35,417 nucleotides of DNA from Herbaspirillum autotrophicum (GCF_001189915.1 NZ_LFLS01000046.1:1-35417); one strand, 5' to 3'. Numbered from the stretch's first letter, positions 25,085 to 33,984 are shown. The notes: generated from the sequence alone by a model not told the origin. Numbers and translations are program-made.

Positions 25085-25993
25085 ATGAGAAAACTCCCGA
25101 GTTTCTTTTCCTTGCGCGCTTTTGAAGCTGCCGCGCGCTTGCAGAGCTTTGCGCTGGCCGGAGAAGAGCTGCATTTGTCGCCGTCGGCCATCAGCCATCA
25201 GATTCGCAGCCTCGAAACCTATTTCGGCAAATCCCTGTTTACCCGCTCGTTCCGGCGCGTCGAACCGACCGCCGATGGCCTGCGCTTGCTGAGCCGCTTG
25301 TCGGCCGCGTTCGATCTGATGGAACAGGCCTGCCATGAACTGAGTCCGCCGCAACAAAGCCGGGCGCTGGCAGTGCACTGTTCACCGAGTTTCGCCACCA
25401 AATGGCTGGGACCACGGCTGCCCTTGTTCATGCAGCAATATCCGGATCTCAATATCAGCATGTCGTCGAGTGCCGATGCCATGGATTTGCTGCGCCATGA
25501 AGAACTCGACATCACGATTGCCTATGGCGCGGTGCAAACCCGGTCCGGCATCATCACCGAAGCAATCGGCACCGAAACCATCGCGCCTTTATGTGCACCC
25601 GCCTTGATGCAAGGACGGGCGCGACTGACACTGGAACAGATTGCAGCATTGACGCTGATTCATTCCAGCCTCAATCCGGTGCGCTGGAGCGACTGGTTTG
25701 CCTTGCAGGGAATGTCATTGCAGCCGGGCCGGCCGATGCCGTCGTTTGACCGCGCCTCGCTGGCGTTGTCGGCGGCGGTCAATGGGGTCGGCGTGGCCTT
25801 GGAAAGCACGCGGCTGGCACAGCGGGAAATCGCCGCCGGCGAGTTATGCGTATTGCAAGATGCGGAATTGGTGCCGGTGCAACGCGAAACCCACTTCCTC
25901 AGTTACCGCGCCACAGAACGCAACAATGCCAAGATCGCCTGTTTCCGGGACTGGATTTTTAGTCAGGCAGAAGAAGAGGATATACCAACATAA
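25085..25993 (+). CDS. LysR-family regulator, GcvA type
   Basis: A transcription factor of 302 residues from ATG 25085 (MRKLPSFFSLRAFEAAARLQSF), the normal start of the GcvA subgroup; an in-frame ATG at 25070 would add five residues, and neither has a clear ribosome binding site. The N-terminal winged helix includes FALAGEELHLSPSAISHQIRSLETYFGKSLFTRS. The effector domain (about 90-295) contains the GcvA-like SPSFATKWLGPRLPLF and a late SAAVNGVGVALE segment. It probably regulates the divergent aldolase-like gene through the repeats at 25034-25059. It converges on the small secreted protein gene, with 29 nt between the stops. Confidence 0.9.
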   Translation: MRKLPSFFSLRAFEAAARLQSFALAGEELHLSPSAISHQIRSLETYFGKSLFTRSFRRVEPTADGLRLLSRLSAAFDLMEQACHELSPPQQSRALAVHCSPSFATKWLGPRLPLFMQQYPDLNISMSSSADAMDLLRHEELDITIAYGAVQTRSGIITEAIGTETIAPLCAPALMQGRARLTLEQIAALTLIHSSLNPVRWSDWFALQGMSLQPGRPMPSFDRASLALSAAVNGVGVALESTRLAQREIAAGELCVLQDAELVPVQRETHFLSYRATERNNAKIACFRDWIFSQAEEEDIPT

Positions 25994-26022
25994 ACAAAGA
26001 GATACAAGATATACCTAACAAA

Positions 26023-26400
26023 TCACTTCCATTCCAGAATCGCGCTGCGGCGATCCAGCCAGTGCACCTTGAGTTGCCCCGGATTGACCTTGCGACCGGC
26101 ACAAGCGCTGGCGGCCAGCGCAAACGGCGCTTCATAGTAACGGCCGTCATTGGAGGAGCGCATTGCGGTTTGCGGTGCATTTTTGACAATCCAGTCGGCA
26201 GCATTGGTGCGCAAATAAATCACGCAGGCATTGCCGCTGTTACTCGCCACTTCACAACGACAAGAGTTGCCGCTGGTCGTCACCAATGGTTGTTCCGGTT
26301 CGGGTCGCCCAAACGGATATGCACGTTCAGTAATCTGTGCCAGGGCCGGCAAGGCCAGGCTCAGCAGTGTGATGAGGGTCAGCGAAAGTCGTACCAGCAT
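26023..26400 (-). CDS. Small secreted protein of unknown function
   Basis: A 125-residue protein I do not recognise. Residues 1-21 form a clear signal peptide (MLVRLSLTLITLLSLALPALA) with cleavage before QITE, so it should be periplasmic or secreted. The mature part has four cysteines (47, 49, 59, 100), including a C-R-C motif, which could form two disulfides, and ends SAILEWK. AAGGA lies 7 nt upstream of ATG 26400. It follows the methyltransferase gene on the same strand after 72 bp and may be co-transcribed with it. Confidence 0.75.
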   Translation of the reverse strand: MLVRLSLTLITLLSLALPALAQITERAYPFGRPEPEQPLVTTSGNSCRCEVASNSGNACVIYLRTNAADWIVKNAPQTAMRSSNDGRYYEAPFALAASACAGRKVNPGQLKVHWLDRRSAILEWK

Positions 26401-26472
26401 GTGAGGTCCTTGCCAGAACAGTAATGAGAAATGGCTTGAGATTAACGCCTCAAGCCATTGATTAACAACAAC

Positions 26473-27606
26473 TTACTTTGCTGCCAGTCGCCATAATGAA
26501 GTCACTTCGGCAGCGCGTGCCGCGTGCAACGGATCTTCGGTATCGCTGACACGGCCATGACGCGGCTTGATGTCGTGCTTGCCGACCACCTTCAAACCCG
26601 CGTTCTCGAACGCCAGCACCAAAGCATCTTTGGCACGCAAGCCGATATGCTCGGCCAGATCGGACATGATCAGCCAGCCTTCGCCGCCGGGTGTCAGATG
26701 TGCCGTCAGGCCATTCAGGAAACCCAGCAACATGCGGCTGTCGGGATCGTAAATCGCATGCTCCAGCGGCGAACTGGGCCGCGCCGGCAACCACGGCGGA
26801 TTACAGACGATCAGCGGTGCCTTGCCGGGCGGGAACAGATCCGCTTCCAGCAATTCGACGCGTTCGGTCAATTGCAGGCGTTCCAGGTTTTCGCGCGCAC
26901 AACGCAAGGCCCGGGGATCCTGATCGGTGGCGACAATGCGCGCCACGCCGCGTTGTGCCAGTACCGCCGCCAGCACGCCGGTGCCGGTACCGATATCGAA
27001 CGCCAGCGCCCGTGATGGCAACGGCGCTTGCGCGACCAGATCAAGATACTCGCCGCGCACCGGGGAAAACACGCCGTAATGCGGATGGATATGCTGACCA
27101 TCGAGCGCCGCAATTTCGACGCCCTTCTTGCGCCATTCATGGGCGCCGATCAAACCCTGCAGTTCGCGCAGCGTGGCCACCGACGCTTCACCGCCGGAGG
27201 AACCATATGCTTCATTGCAGGCTTGCCGCGCATCGGGAGCGCGGCGCAGCGGAATCGTGTAATCGGCTTCGAACGGCAACAGCACCATGCTCAGGATGCG
27301 CACGCGCTGGGCTTGCGCCTGGCGCTGGGCGTGAAATGCATCGAGCGGCGTCGGTGCCGGTTTGCGGGCTTTCTGTTTGCGGTCGATACGCCGCGCCAAT
27401 GCTTGCAGCAACTGCCGGGCGTTCTGGAAGTCGCCGCGCCATAACAGGCCGGTACCTTCGCAGGCCAGTTTGTAGGCAGCGTCGGCGGCCAGCGTGTCGT
27501 CAGCGATCACCACCCGTTTTGGCGGCGGCATCGCGGCCTCGGAACGCCAGCGGGCGGAGCGGCTTTCCCCTGCTTCGGTCCAGCTAATGACAGGGTGTTC
27601 GCTCAT
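26473..27606 (-). CDS. Class I SAM-dependent methyltransferase with NPPW motif
   Basis: A 377-residue cytosolic enzyme. The C-terminal half holds the Rossmann methyltransferase domain: motif I FDIGTGTG (203-210), the acidic loop ATDQD (226-230), RCARENL, and motif IV NPPW (269-272). NPP[YFW] motifs occur in enzymes that methylate amide or exocyclic amino nitrogens, such as PrmC, RlmF/RlmG and N6-adenine methyltransferases, so an RNA or protein glutamine target is plausible. The N-terminal 160 residues are not recognised and may bind the substrate. The ATG at 27606 has only a weak ribosome binding site. Confidence 0.85.
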   Translation of the reverse strand: MSEHPVISWTEAGESRSARWRSEAAMPPPKRVVIADDTLAADAAYKLACEGTGLLWRGDFQNARQLLQALARRIDRKQKARKPAPTPLDAFHAQRQAQAQRVRILSMVLLPFEADYTIPLRRAPDARQACNEAYGSSGGEASVATLRELQGLIGAHEWRKKGVEIAALDGQHIHPHYGVFSPVRGEYLDLVAQAPLPSRALAFDIGTGTGVLAAVLAQRGVARIVATDQDPRALRCARENLERLQLTERVELLEADLFPPGKAPLIVCNPPWLPARPSSPLEHAIYDPDSRMLLGFLNGLTAHLTPGGEGWLIMSDLAEHIGLRAKDALVLAFENAGLKVVGKHDIKPRHGRVSDTEDPLHAARAAEVTSLWRLAAK

Positions 27607-27685
27607 GCGGCTGCTTTCATGGAATGATGTTCGGAATTGATAAGCCCGCAGTGTAGCAAAATGCCGGGCATTTCAGGATGAATGC

Positions 27686-27727
27686 GTGATCTGTATCAAG
27701 GGCAGGTTTTTAGCTCAGCGCGATAAT
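27686..27727 (+). promoter_or_regulatory. Class II FNR-dependent promoter of the DUF4404 gene
   Basis: GTGAT-CTGT-ATCAA at 27686-27699 matches 9 of 10 defined bases of the FNR site (TTGAT-N4-ATCAA). A -10-like GATAAT lies at 27722-27727, so the start point is expected near 27734, placing the site centre at -41.5, the exact spacing of class II FNR promoters. No good -35 is present, as expected. An fnr-type gene begins at 34724. Confidence 0.7.
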
Positions 27728-27803
27728 CAAACTTCTTTTATGATGTAAGCACCGGTCGCGGCAGCGCTGCGACCGGTACCAATTTGCCACTGCTGGAGGT
27801 TCA

Positions 27804-28106
27804 ATGACTGAGATTACCCCGCGTCCTCAAGACGCCAACCACGCACGGCTGATGCAAATCGTTTCCGACCTCGAACAGGAATTGCAGAAAGTCCCCGCCC
27901 ACCCTGAACTGGCACAAAAGCTCAGCGATGATTTCGCCCGTCTCAAAAGCCATTTGACCGAGACGCCGCCAGCCAGCGCCCCGGTGGAAGAACACCAGAA
28001 CAAGATTCGCAGCTCGACCCGCGAACTGATCGACTCGCTGGAAGGTGCCGTATTGAAAGACAGCCCGTATGTCGCCGAACTGGGCCGCATCCTCGGCATG
28101 ATCTGA
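27804..28106 (+). CDS. DUF4404 family protein
   Basis: A 100-residue soluble protein, mostly helical by its heptad-like pattern (LMQIVSDLEQELQKVPAHPELAQKLSDDFARLKSHL, then STRELIDSLEGAVLKDSPYVAELGRILGMI). This agrees with the small DUF4404 family, which has no known function. TGGAGG lies 5 nt before the ATG. It stands alone between the divergent methyltransferase gene and the convergent pirin gene. The FNR-type promoter 77 bp upstream of the ATG suggests induction at low oxygen. Confidence 0.8.
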   Translation: MTEITPRPQDANHARLMQIVSDLEQELQKVPAHPELAQKLSDDFARLKSHLTETPPASAPVEEHQNKIRSSTRELIDSLEGAVLKDSPYVAELGRILGMI

Positions 28107-28120
28107 CCCACAACGACACA

Positions 28121-28153
28121 CGCCGCAGCCGATACCGATATCGTCCTGCGGCG
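28121..28153 (+). terminator. Hairpin after the DUF4404 gene
   Basis: CGCCGCAG (28121-28128) and CTGCGGCG (28146-28153) form a perfect 8-bp stem with a 17-nt loop, 14 bp past the DUF4404 stop. No T-run follows, so it is a weak terminator candidate. Confidence 0.35.
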
Positions 28154-28216
28154 CGCTGATCCCGGCCGGCAATCTGGCGGTCGCATTTCCGCCGTTACTT
28201 TTTCTCTATTTTTCCC

Positions 28217-29095
28217 TTATTTTTCCGGCAACGGAATCCACTCGGTTTCACCTGGTATCTCCGGAAACTGTGATTTGTCACGCCCGGTCCAGGCGGTCTT
28301 GGCGGCTTCGATCAGTTCTTTCGTACTGGCGACAAAATTCCACCAGACAAAGCGCGGCCCATCAATCGGCTCGCCACCAAGCAACATGAACACGGTATCG
28401 ACGCCGGCGTGCAATGCAATCTCCCCCGTCTCAGCCAGAATCGCCAGCGTGCCGGCCTCGACGGTGTCGCCATCAAGCGTGACCGCGCCCGCGACCACAT
28501 ACAACGCCCGTTCACTGTAATCGGCCGGCAACGACAAGCTGCCGCCCGCCTTGATAGTGCCGGCGACATACAGCGTTGGGCTGGACGTCAGCACTGGTGA
28601 AGACTGCCCGAACGCGTTGCCGGTCAACACATGCAACTCGGCCTGGCCCAGCGTCACACGCGGCATGTCGCTTTCCGGATAATGACGAAATACCGCCGGT
28701 CCCTGCTCTTCGGCTTGCGGCAATGCCACCCACATCTGCAAACCATGCACCGGCACGCCTTGCTCGCGGATATCATCCGGCACCCGCTCGGAATGCACGA
28801 TGCCGCGTCCGGCCGCCATCCAGTTGACTGCGCCCGGCGTAATCCGCTGCACCATGCCCAGACTGTCGCGGTGCATCATGGCGCCGGAAAACAGATAGGT
28901 CACGGTGGCCAGTCCGATATGCGGATGCGGGCGGACGTCGCCTGCGGTGGTGCCGGCCTCGAATTGCACCGGCCCCATATGATCGAAGAATACAAACGGA
29001 CCGACGGTGCGCGCGGCCGCTGCCGGCAACAGGCGCCGTACCGGGAAACCGATATCGCGGCTCAGACCGTGGATCAGATGACGAATGCTGCTCAT
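28217..29095 (-). CDS. Pirin family protein (first of two)
   Basis: A 292-residue bicupin. The N-terminal cupin contains the metal ligands of pirins: His57 and His59 in RPHPHIGLATVTY, His101 and Glu103 in GRGIVHSE. The C-terminal cupin includes LYVVAGAVTLDGD and the pirin C-terminal segment GGEPIDGPRFVWWNFVAS. Some bacterial pirins show quercetin 2,3-dioxygenase activity; the substrate of this one is unknown. AGGAGG lies 5 nt upstream of the ATG. It is the third gene of a doxX-pirin-pirin operon, 49 nt after the second pirin gene. Confidence 0.93.
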   Translation of the reverse strand: MSSIRHLIHGLSRDIGFPVRRLLPAAAARTVGPFVFFDHMGPVQFEAGTTAGDVRPHPHIGLATVTYLFSGAMMHRDSLGMVQRITPGAVNWMAAGRGIVHSERVPDDIREQGVPVHGLQMWVALPQAEEQGPAVFRHYPESDMPRVTLGQAELHVLTGNAFGQSSPVLTSSPTLYVAGTIKAGGSLSLPADYSERALYVVAGAVTLDGDTVEAGTLAILAETGEIALHAGVDTVFMLLGGEPIDGPRFVWWNFVASTKELIEAAKTAWTGRDKSQFPEIPGETEWIPLPEK

Positions 29096-29144
29096 GAAAC
29101 CTCCTGCCAGTGTTGGGTGGGATGAAATTGGTTATATCGCCAGC

Positions 29145-30035
29145 TCAAGCCGGAGCAAAACGCCCGGCCCGGAAATCGTCAATGGCCTGTTCAACTTCTT
29201 CGCGGGTATTCATGACAAATGGTCCCCACTGCGCAATCGGCTCATTGAGCGGTTGTCCTGCAATCAGTAAGAATCGGCTTTCGGCAGTTGCCGTCACCAA
29301 TACACCGGCAGCGTCTGCGGCATTGCTCAATATCGCCATGCGCCCGGCTGGCGCGACACGTTGGTCCGGTCCGACCTGCAACTCGCCTTCATATATGTAC
29401 AAAAAGGCATTATGCGTCGCTGGTATCGGCAGCGCCAGCGTGGTGTCCGCTTGCAGGTGCACGTCCAGATACAGCGGCGCCGTCACGGGCCGCTCAATCG
29501 CACCGGCAGTACCGAATGCCTGCCCGGCCAGTACCCGCACATGGGCACCGGCCTGCGGCGACACTTCCGGAATCCCCGCAGCAGGAATGTCGCTGTAGGA
29601 TGGCGTCGTCATCTTGTCACGCCCGGCCAGATTGACCCAGAGCTGAAAGCCGCTCATCAGGCCGTCTTCCTGCTCCGGCAATTCGGAGTGAACCAGACCG
29701 CGTCCGGCCGTCATCCATTGCATGCCGCCCGGTTCCAGCAAGCCCTCGTTGCCGGCATTGTCACGGTGACGCATGCGCCCTGCCAGCATGTAAGTCACGG
29801 TTTCAAAGCCGCGATGCGGATGATCGGGGAAGCCGGCCAGATACTCATCGGGTTGGTCGGAGTGAAAGGCATCCAGCATCAGGAACGGATCGAGGCGGCG
29901 CTGCAAATCGTTGGTCAGCACACGGGTAAGGCTGACGCCGGCGCCATCCTGGGTCGGGATGCCGTTCACCAGACGCTCCAGCTGGCGACTGTAGTCGGCG
30001 GCGTGGCTGGCGGCTGGCATGGTGGTAGCGGTCAT
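29145..30035 (-). CDS. Pirin family protein (second of two)
   Basis: A 296-residue bicupin with intact metal ligands: His72 and His74 in DHPHRGFETVTY, His116 and Glu118 in GRGLVHSELP. It continues with GFQLWVNLAGRDKMTTPSYSDI and the C-terminal AGQPLNEPIAQWGPFVMNTREE, both standard for the longer pirin subgroup. It differs clearly from the neighbouring pirin, so the pair is not a recent duplication. AAGGAG lies 7 nt upstream of the ATG. It is the middle gene of the operon, 52 nt after doxX. The substrate is unknown; quercetinase-type dioxygenation is possible. Confidence 0.93.
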   Translation of the reverse strand: MTATTMPAASHAADYSRQLERLVNGIPTQDGAGVSLTRVLTNDLQRRLDPFLMLDAFHSDQPDEYLAGFPDHPHRGFETVTYMLAGRMRHRDNAGNEGLLEPGGMQWMTAGRGLVHSELPEQEDGLMSGFQLWVNLAGRDKMTTPSYSDIPAAGIPEVSPQAGAHVRVLAGQAFGTAGAIERPVTAPLYLDVHLQADTTLALPIPATHNAFLYIYEGELQVGPDQRVAPAGRMAILSNAADAAGVLVTATAESRFLLIAGQPLNEPIAQWGPFVMNTREEVEQAIDDFRAGRFAPA

Positions 30036-30087
30036 GATGAACTCCTTGGCTATCGGGTTGCAGATGAATCTGGATAAAGAATGCTGC

Positions 30088-30465
30088 TTATTCCTTCGGT
30101 TCCACCGCCCACACCATCAGCAAGCTGCCGATGAGCGCGATATTCTTCAGGAACTGGGTCAACTGGCCTTGCATGGCGGCCGGATCAGCCGACCAGAAGC
30201 GATGCGCGGTCAAGGTGGCGATCACGGTGAAAAACGCGATCAGCAACGCTGCCGGACGGGCCAGACGATTGCTGAGCAAGGCCAGACCGGCACCGACTTC
30301 GACAAAAATGGTGGCGATTACTGCCAGCGTGGCGAACGGTACACCGATACTGCTCATGTAACCGACCGTACCGGTAAAACCGATGATTTTGAAAATACCG
30401 GAAATCACAAACAGTGACGCCAGCAACAAACGGCCGAATCTATAAGCAAATGGGGAAATGATCAT
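30088..30465 (-). CDS. DoxX family membrane protein
   Basis: A 125-residue inner-membrane protein with four hydrophobic segments (about 7-28, 45-64, 70-87, 105-122). FGRLLLASLFVISGIFKIIGF at the N-terminus and IFVEVGAGLALLSNRLARPAALLIAFFTVIATLTAHRFW are characteristic of the DoxX/YphA group. The biochemical function is uncertain; relatives occur with oxidative or thiol-stress genes. It is the first gene of an operon with two pirin genes and is divergent from a LysR-type regulator gene. Confidence 0.9.
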   Translation of the reverse strand: MIISPFAYRFGRLLLASLFVISGIFKIIGFTGTVGYMSSIGVPFATLAVIATIFVEVGAGLALLSNRLARPAALLIAFFTVIATLTAHRFWSADPAAMQGQLTQFLKNIALIGSLLMVWAVEPKE

Positions 30466-30614
30466 GGCGCTCTTTCAGGGTAATTGAATCAATAGGTCGA
30501 TAAGGCGTTGGCAACATGCCGCAGCAACTTGTCGTGGAAATCGGGTAAAGCAGAAAACATGATCAGAATAGTCCTGCTTCAGCAACAAAGAAACATGTCA
30601 TCTTTCACTAATTA

Positions 30615-30633
30615 ATATCTAATTTTCAGATAT
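30615..30633. promoter_or_regulatory. LysR-type operator (ATC-N9-GAT) between doxX and LysR genes
   Basis: ATATCT-AATTTTC-AGATAT is a perfect 6-bp inverted repeat containing ATC-N9-GAT, a common LysR-family recognition pattern. It lies 48 bp before the LysR gene and 150 bp before doxX, in the AT-rich divergent region. Use by the adjacent regulator is inferred. Confidence 0.6.
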
Positions 30634-30680
30634 AGTTTTGATTCCACGGCTTCACGCCGATCACGCCACCACCCGACGCC

Positions 30681-31586
30681 ATGAATATTGAACGCCTTTC
30701 CCTCGACCAATTGCGGGTATTTGTCCAGGTTGCCGACAGCGGCAGCTTTCTGGCGGCGGCGCGGGCGCTGTCTCGTGCGCAGTCGGCAGTCAGCTATGCC
30801 ATCAGTACCCTGGAAACCCAGCTCGATGTGCCCTTGTTTGATCGCAGCGCCTATCGGCCGCAACTGACTGACGCCGGCACTGCATTGCTGCGTGATGCGC
30901 GTCAGGTGCTGGATCAGGTGGATTCGCTGCAATCGCGCGCAGCCGCTTATGCGCAAGGGACCGAGCTGGAAGTGACGCTGGCTGTAGACGTATTTTTTCC
31001 GACCGCCTGTCTGGTTGATTTGCTGCGCCGCTTCCGCGATCAGTTTCCGGCGGTCACGGTGCGGCTGGAGATTGAAGCATTGGGCGCGGTGGCAGAACGG
31101 GTACTGGATGGCCGCGCCATGCTCGGCATTCTCGGCACGCTGCCGACCACGCCGCCCAACTTGCTGCGGGTGGCATTGCCGGGCATCACCCTGCTGGCGG
31201 TCGCGGCCCCGGGCCACCAATTGGCCAAGGTCGAAGGCCGCATTCCGGATAAATTGTTGTCGCAACAGACGCAACTGGTGCTCAGTGATCGCAGCGAATT
31301 GACGGCGCGCCAGGATTTCGCCGTGCATTCGCGGCTGGCCTGGCGCATGAGCGACCTCGGCACCAAGCATGCGCTGTTGCGTGCCGGCATGGGCTGGGGT
31401 TACATGCCGCTGCATGTGGTGCGCGAAGATCTGGCCGCCGGCCTGCTGGTGCCGCTGCTCACCTCGCAACATCCGCCGGGCGGCAAGATCCTGCCGGTGC
31501 AATGTGTCTACCGTCCCGATGCCGGCGCCGGTCCGGCACTGTCGTGGTGGCTCGATTCGCTGGCGGCGTTGACGGTGTTGGATTAA
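30681..31586 (+). CDS. LysR-family regulator
   Basis: A 301-residue transcription factor. The winged-helix domain is at 1-65: LDQLRVFVQVADSGSFLAAARALSRAQSAVSYAISTLETQLDVPLFDRS. The effector-binding domain follows (about 93-295), with a LTLAVDVFFPT-like first strand, a GILGTLPTT loop and a late LRAGMGWGYMPLHVV segment. Regulators of this group are often next to doxX/pirin genes, and the divergent arrangement with the palindrome at 30615-30633 suggests control of that operon and of itself. It converges with the GlxA-type gene, only 6 nt between the stops. Confidence 0.92.
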   Translation: MNIERLSLDQLRVFVQVADSGSFLAAARALSRAQSAVSYAISTLETQLDVPLFDRSAYRPQLTDAGTALLRDARQVLDQVDSLQSRAAAYAQGTELEVTLAVDVFFPTACLVDLLRRFRDQFPAVTVRLEIEALGAVAERVLDGRAMLGILGTLPTTPPNLLRVALPGITLLAVAAPGHQLAKVEGRIPDKLLSQQTQLVLSDRSELTARQDFAVHSRLAWRMSDLGTKHALLRAGMGWGYMPLHVVREDLAAGLLVPLLTSQHPPGGKILPVQCVYRPDAGAGPALSWWLDSLAALTVLD

Positions 31587-31592
31587 GCCGGT

Positions 31593-32603
31593 TCAGTGCA
31601 CCATCTGATGGGCAGAAAACCGGCTCCGGTACTGCGCCGGACTGACGCCGAGCTGGCGCTGAAACACGCGGCGCAAGTTCTGCTCTTCACCGTGGCCGGT
31701 GTCGGTGGCGATGCGTTTGAGCGGCAAATCGGTTTCTTCCAGTGCGCGACATGCCGCTTCGATGCGCATCGCTTCCACGGTGCGCGCCGGCGTGCGGCCG
31801 ATCTGCGCTACATATATCCGGGCAAAGGTGCGTGGTGTCATGTTGACGCGCCGGGCCAGCGCTTCGACCCGCAAATCCCCGCTCAGATTGGCAGCGATCC
31901 AGGCATGCAGCTCGGCAAACCCGGAACGGTCTTTCGATTGCGCCGCCAGCGGAACGCTGAATTGCGACTGGCTGCCGGGGCGTTTGAGAAACATTACCAT
32001 CTGCCGTGCGGTGGCAATCGCAATCCGGTGGCCGACATCGGCTTCGATCAGCGCCAGCGTCAAATCGATGCCGGCGGTAACCCCGGCCGAGGTCCAGACC
32101 TTGCCGGATTGAATGAAGATCGGCTCCGGATTGACCGCGACTGCCGGAAATGCCTGTTGCAGACGGCCGGCCCATTCCCAATGCGTGGTCACTTGCTTGC
32201 CGTCGAGCACGCCGGCGGCGGCCAGCAAAAACGCACCGGTGCACACGGAACAGACACGGCGCGCGCCAGCGGCATTGGCTTTGATCCATGCCACCAGTTC
32301 CGGTTGCCGGGGATAGGCATCGGTCATGCTGCCACCCGGTGCGATCAGTGTATCGACCGGAACCGCCGGCAAGGCCGCCAGCGCCACCGTCATCACTGCC
32401 AGTCCGGGTCCGGTCGTCACCAGACCGCCGTGTGCCGAAGCGACGGTCACCTGATAGAGCGGAACAGTGCGCGCTGTGCCGGCACCGCCTTCGCGCTCGG
32501 CGGCCACGCGGCTGGCCGTGGTGAAGGCTTGTAGCGGACCGCTGAGGTCAATCATGTTCATGCCTTCGTGGGCCAGCAAGACAATATGTCGCGTGATATT
32601 CAT
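31593..32603 (-). CDS. GlxA-type regulator (DJ-1/PfpI domain plus AraC HTH)
   Basis: A 336-residue regulator from ATG 32603. Residues 5-190 are a DJ-1/PfpI-like domain: VLLAHEGMNMIDLSGPLQAF, LIAPGGS, and the nucleophile-elbow VCSVCTGAFLLAAAG with Cys121, followed by THWEWAGRL and TSAGVTAGIDLTL. Residues 230-330 form an AraC-type double HTH: LRVEALARRVNMTPRTFARIYVAQIGRTPARTVEAMRIEAA and the second helix pair ending LGVSPAQYRSRF. Such proteins are regulators rather than peptidases. A GTG at 32615 is an alternative start; neither start has a good ribosome binding site. It follows the MFS gene by 38 nt on the same strand and may be co-transcribed with it. Confidence 0.9.
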   Translation of the reverse strand: MNITRHIVLLAHEGMNMIDLSGPLQAFTTASRVAAEREGGAGTARTVPLYQVTVASAHGGLVTTGPGLAVMTVALAALPAVPVDTLIAPGGSMTDAYPRQPELVAWIKANAAGARRVCSVCTGAFLLAAAGVLDGKQVTTHWEWAGRLQQAFPAVAVNPEPIFIQSGKVWTSAGVTAGIDLTLALIEADVGHRIAIATARQMVMFLKRPGSQSQFSVPLAAQSKDRSGFAELHAWIAANLSGDLRVEALARRVNMTPRTFARIYVAQIGRTPARTVEAMRIEAACRALEETDLPLKRIATDTGHGEEQNLRRVFQRQLGVSPAQYRSRFSAHQMVH

Positions 32604-32641
32604 GGGCGCATTCACTATTCGGATCGCAGATCGGATTCAGG

Positions 32642-33943
32642 TTATTGCGCGGCACCGGCTTGTGTGCGCGAGTTCTGGCGTTCGGCAAACATCCAGTAGC
32701 AGTTGGCCACCACGCACAGCAACAATATCGGCACGATGGCGGCATTCAACGTGGCCCAACCGTAAGCCTGTAACAAGGGGCCGGCCGCCAGCGTCGCCAC
32801 CGCTGTGGCAGCATAACGCAAAAACTCCGACAGCCCTTGCGTCTTGGCGCGCTCCGAGGGCGCATACGATTGTGCCAGCAAGGTGGTGCCGCCGACAAAC
32901 ATGAAATTCCAGCCGATGCCCAGACACAGCAAGGCGACATAAAACGCCGGCAGCGAGGTTGAACTGACGGCAATCAAGGCGCAGGCGGCGTTGAGGGCGA
33001 TGCCGGCCAGCAGCACCGGTCCCAGACCGCAACGCTTGATCAGATGGCCAGTAAAAAATGAGGGTGCAAACATGCCGACCAGATGCCATTGAATGATATT
33101 GGCGCCGTCGTCGATGCCGTGATGGCATGCCACTGCCGCCAGCGGCGCGGCGGTCATGATGAACATCATCACCACCGAACCGGCGACGTTATTGGCCAGC
33201 GCCGCAATAAACACTGGCTGGCGGGCGATCTTGCCGAGTCCGCGGGCGGCGACCGGGGCCGCAGAAACCGTCGCCGTTGCGGCAATGACCAGGCTGTCGC
33301 GGTAAAAGAACAGCAATACCACGACCGAGATCAGGCTCAGCAAGGCCACCATCAGATAAGCGCCGGCAAACATCGCCAGCGGAAACAGGTCGCGGCTCCA
33401 GGCCGCCAGCGCCGGACCGGCAATTGCCGCGATCACGCCACCGGTCAACACGGTGGCAATCGCGCGACTCTTGAACATCGGCGCCACCGCATCGGCCGCC
33501 GCCAGGCGGTAATACTGGGCGAATGCCTGAAACACGCCGACTGCGGCAGTGCCGATGCAAAAGGCCCAGAAGTGCGCCTGAAACACCGCCCATACCGAGA
33601 TAAAACCGCCCCCGGCGCCGATCAGCGCCCCCAGCGCGAAGCTGCGACGACGCCCGATACGCTGGATCAGAAATGCCGCGAACCAGGTCACCAGTGCCCC
33701 GGCCACCGTGATCAAAGCAAACGGCAGTGTCGCCAGCGCCTTGTCCGGCGCCAGTTGATAACCAGTCAATGCAGTCAGGGTCAGATCGATGGAAATGGCG
33801 CACGTGAACAAACCCTGACACACTGCCAGCACGCGCGCATTGCGCAAATTACCGGCAGCGTTTTCGGGACCCGCAGTCTGGTTGTCATGCAAGCTTGTCG
33901 TCGTTGCTGCCGTGGTTGCTGTCGTACTTGTTTCTACCTTCAC
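32642..33943 (-). CDS. MFS transporter, GTG start
   Basis: A 433-residue inner-membrane transporter with about 12 hydrophobic segments. The Thr-rich N-terminal tail (about 40 residues) is cytoplasmic. The first-half loop is LIQRIGRRRSFALGALIGAGGGF, and the second half includes LCLGIGWNFMFVGGTTLLAQSYAPSERAKTQGL, typical of a YcaD/YbjJ-like efflux subgroup; the substrate is unknown. Start choice: GTG 33943 has GGAGA 7 nt upstream and lies 35 nt after the start point predicted from the promoter at 33985-34013; the GTGs at 33976 and 33982 would lie inside or next to the promoter. It is divergent from an isochorismatase-like gene. Confidence 0.85.
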   Translation of the reverse strand: MKVETSTTATTAATTTSLHDNQTAGPENAAGNLRNARVLAVCQGLFTCAISIDLTLTALTGYQLAPDKALATLPFALITVAGALVTWFAAFLIQRIGRRRSFALGALIGAGGGFISVWAVFQAHFWAFCIGTAAVGVFQAFAQYYRLAAADAVAPMFKSRAIATVLTGGVIAAIAGPALAAWSRDLFPLAMFAGAYLMVALLSLISVVVLLFFYRDSLVIAATATVSAAPVAARGLGKIARQPVFIAALANNVAGSVVMMFIMTAAPLAAVACHHGIDDGANIIQWHLVGMFAPSFFTGHLIKRCGLGPVLLAGIALNAACALIAVSSTSLPAFYVALLCLGIGWNFMFVGGTTLLAQSYAPSERAKTQGLSEFLRYAATAVATLAAGPLLQAYGWATLNAAIVPILLLCVVANCYWMFAERQNSRTQAGAAQ

Positions 33944-33984
33944 GTCTGTTCTCCAATAATTGACATGCCCCTGCACGCCCACCG

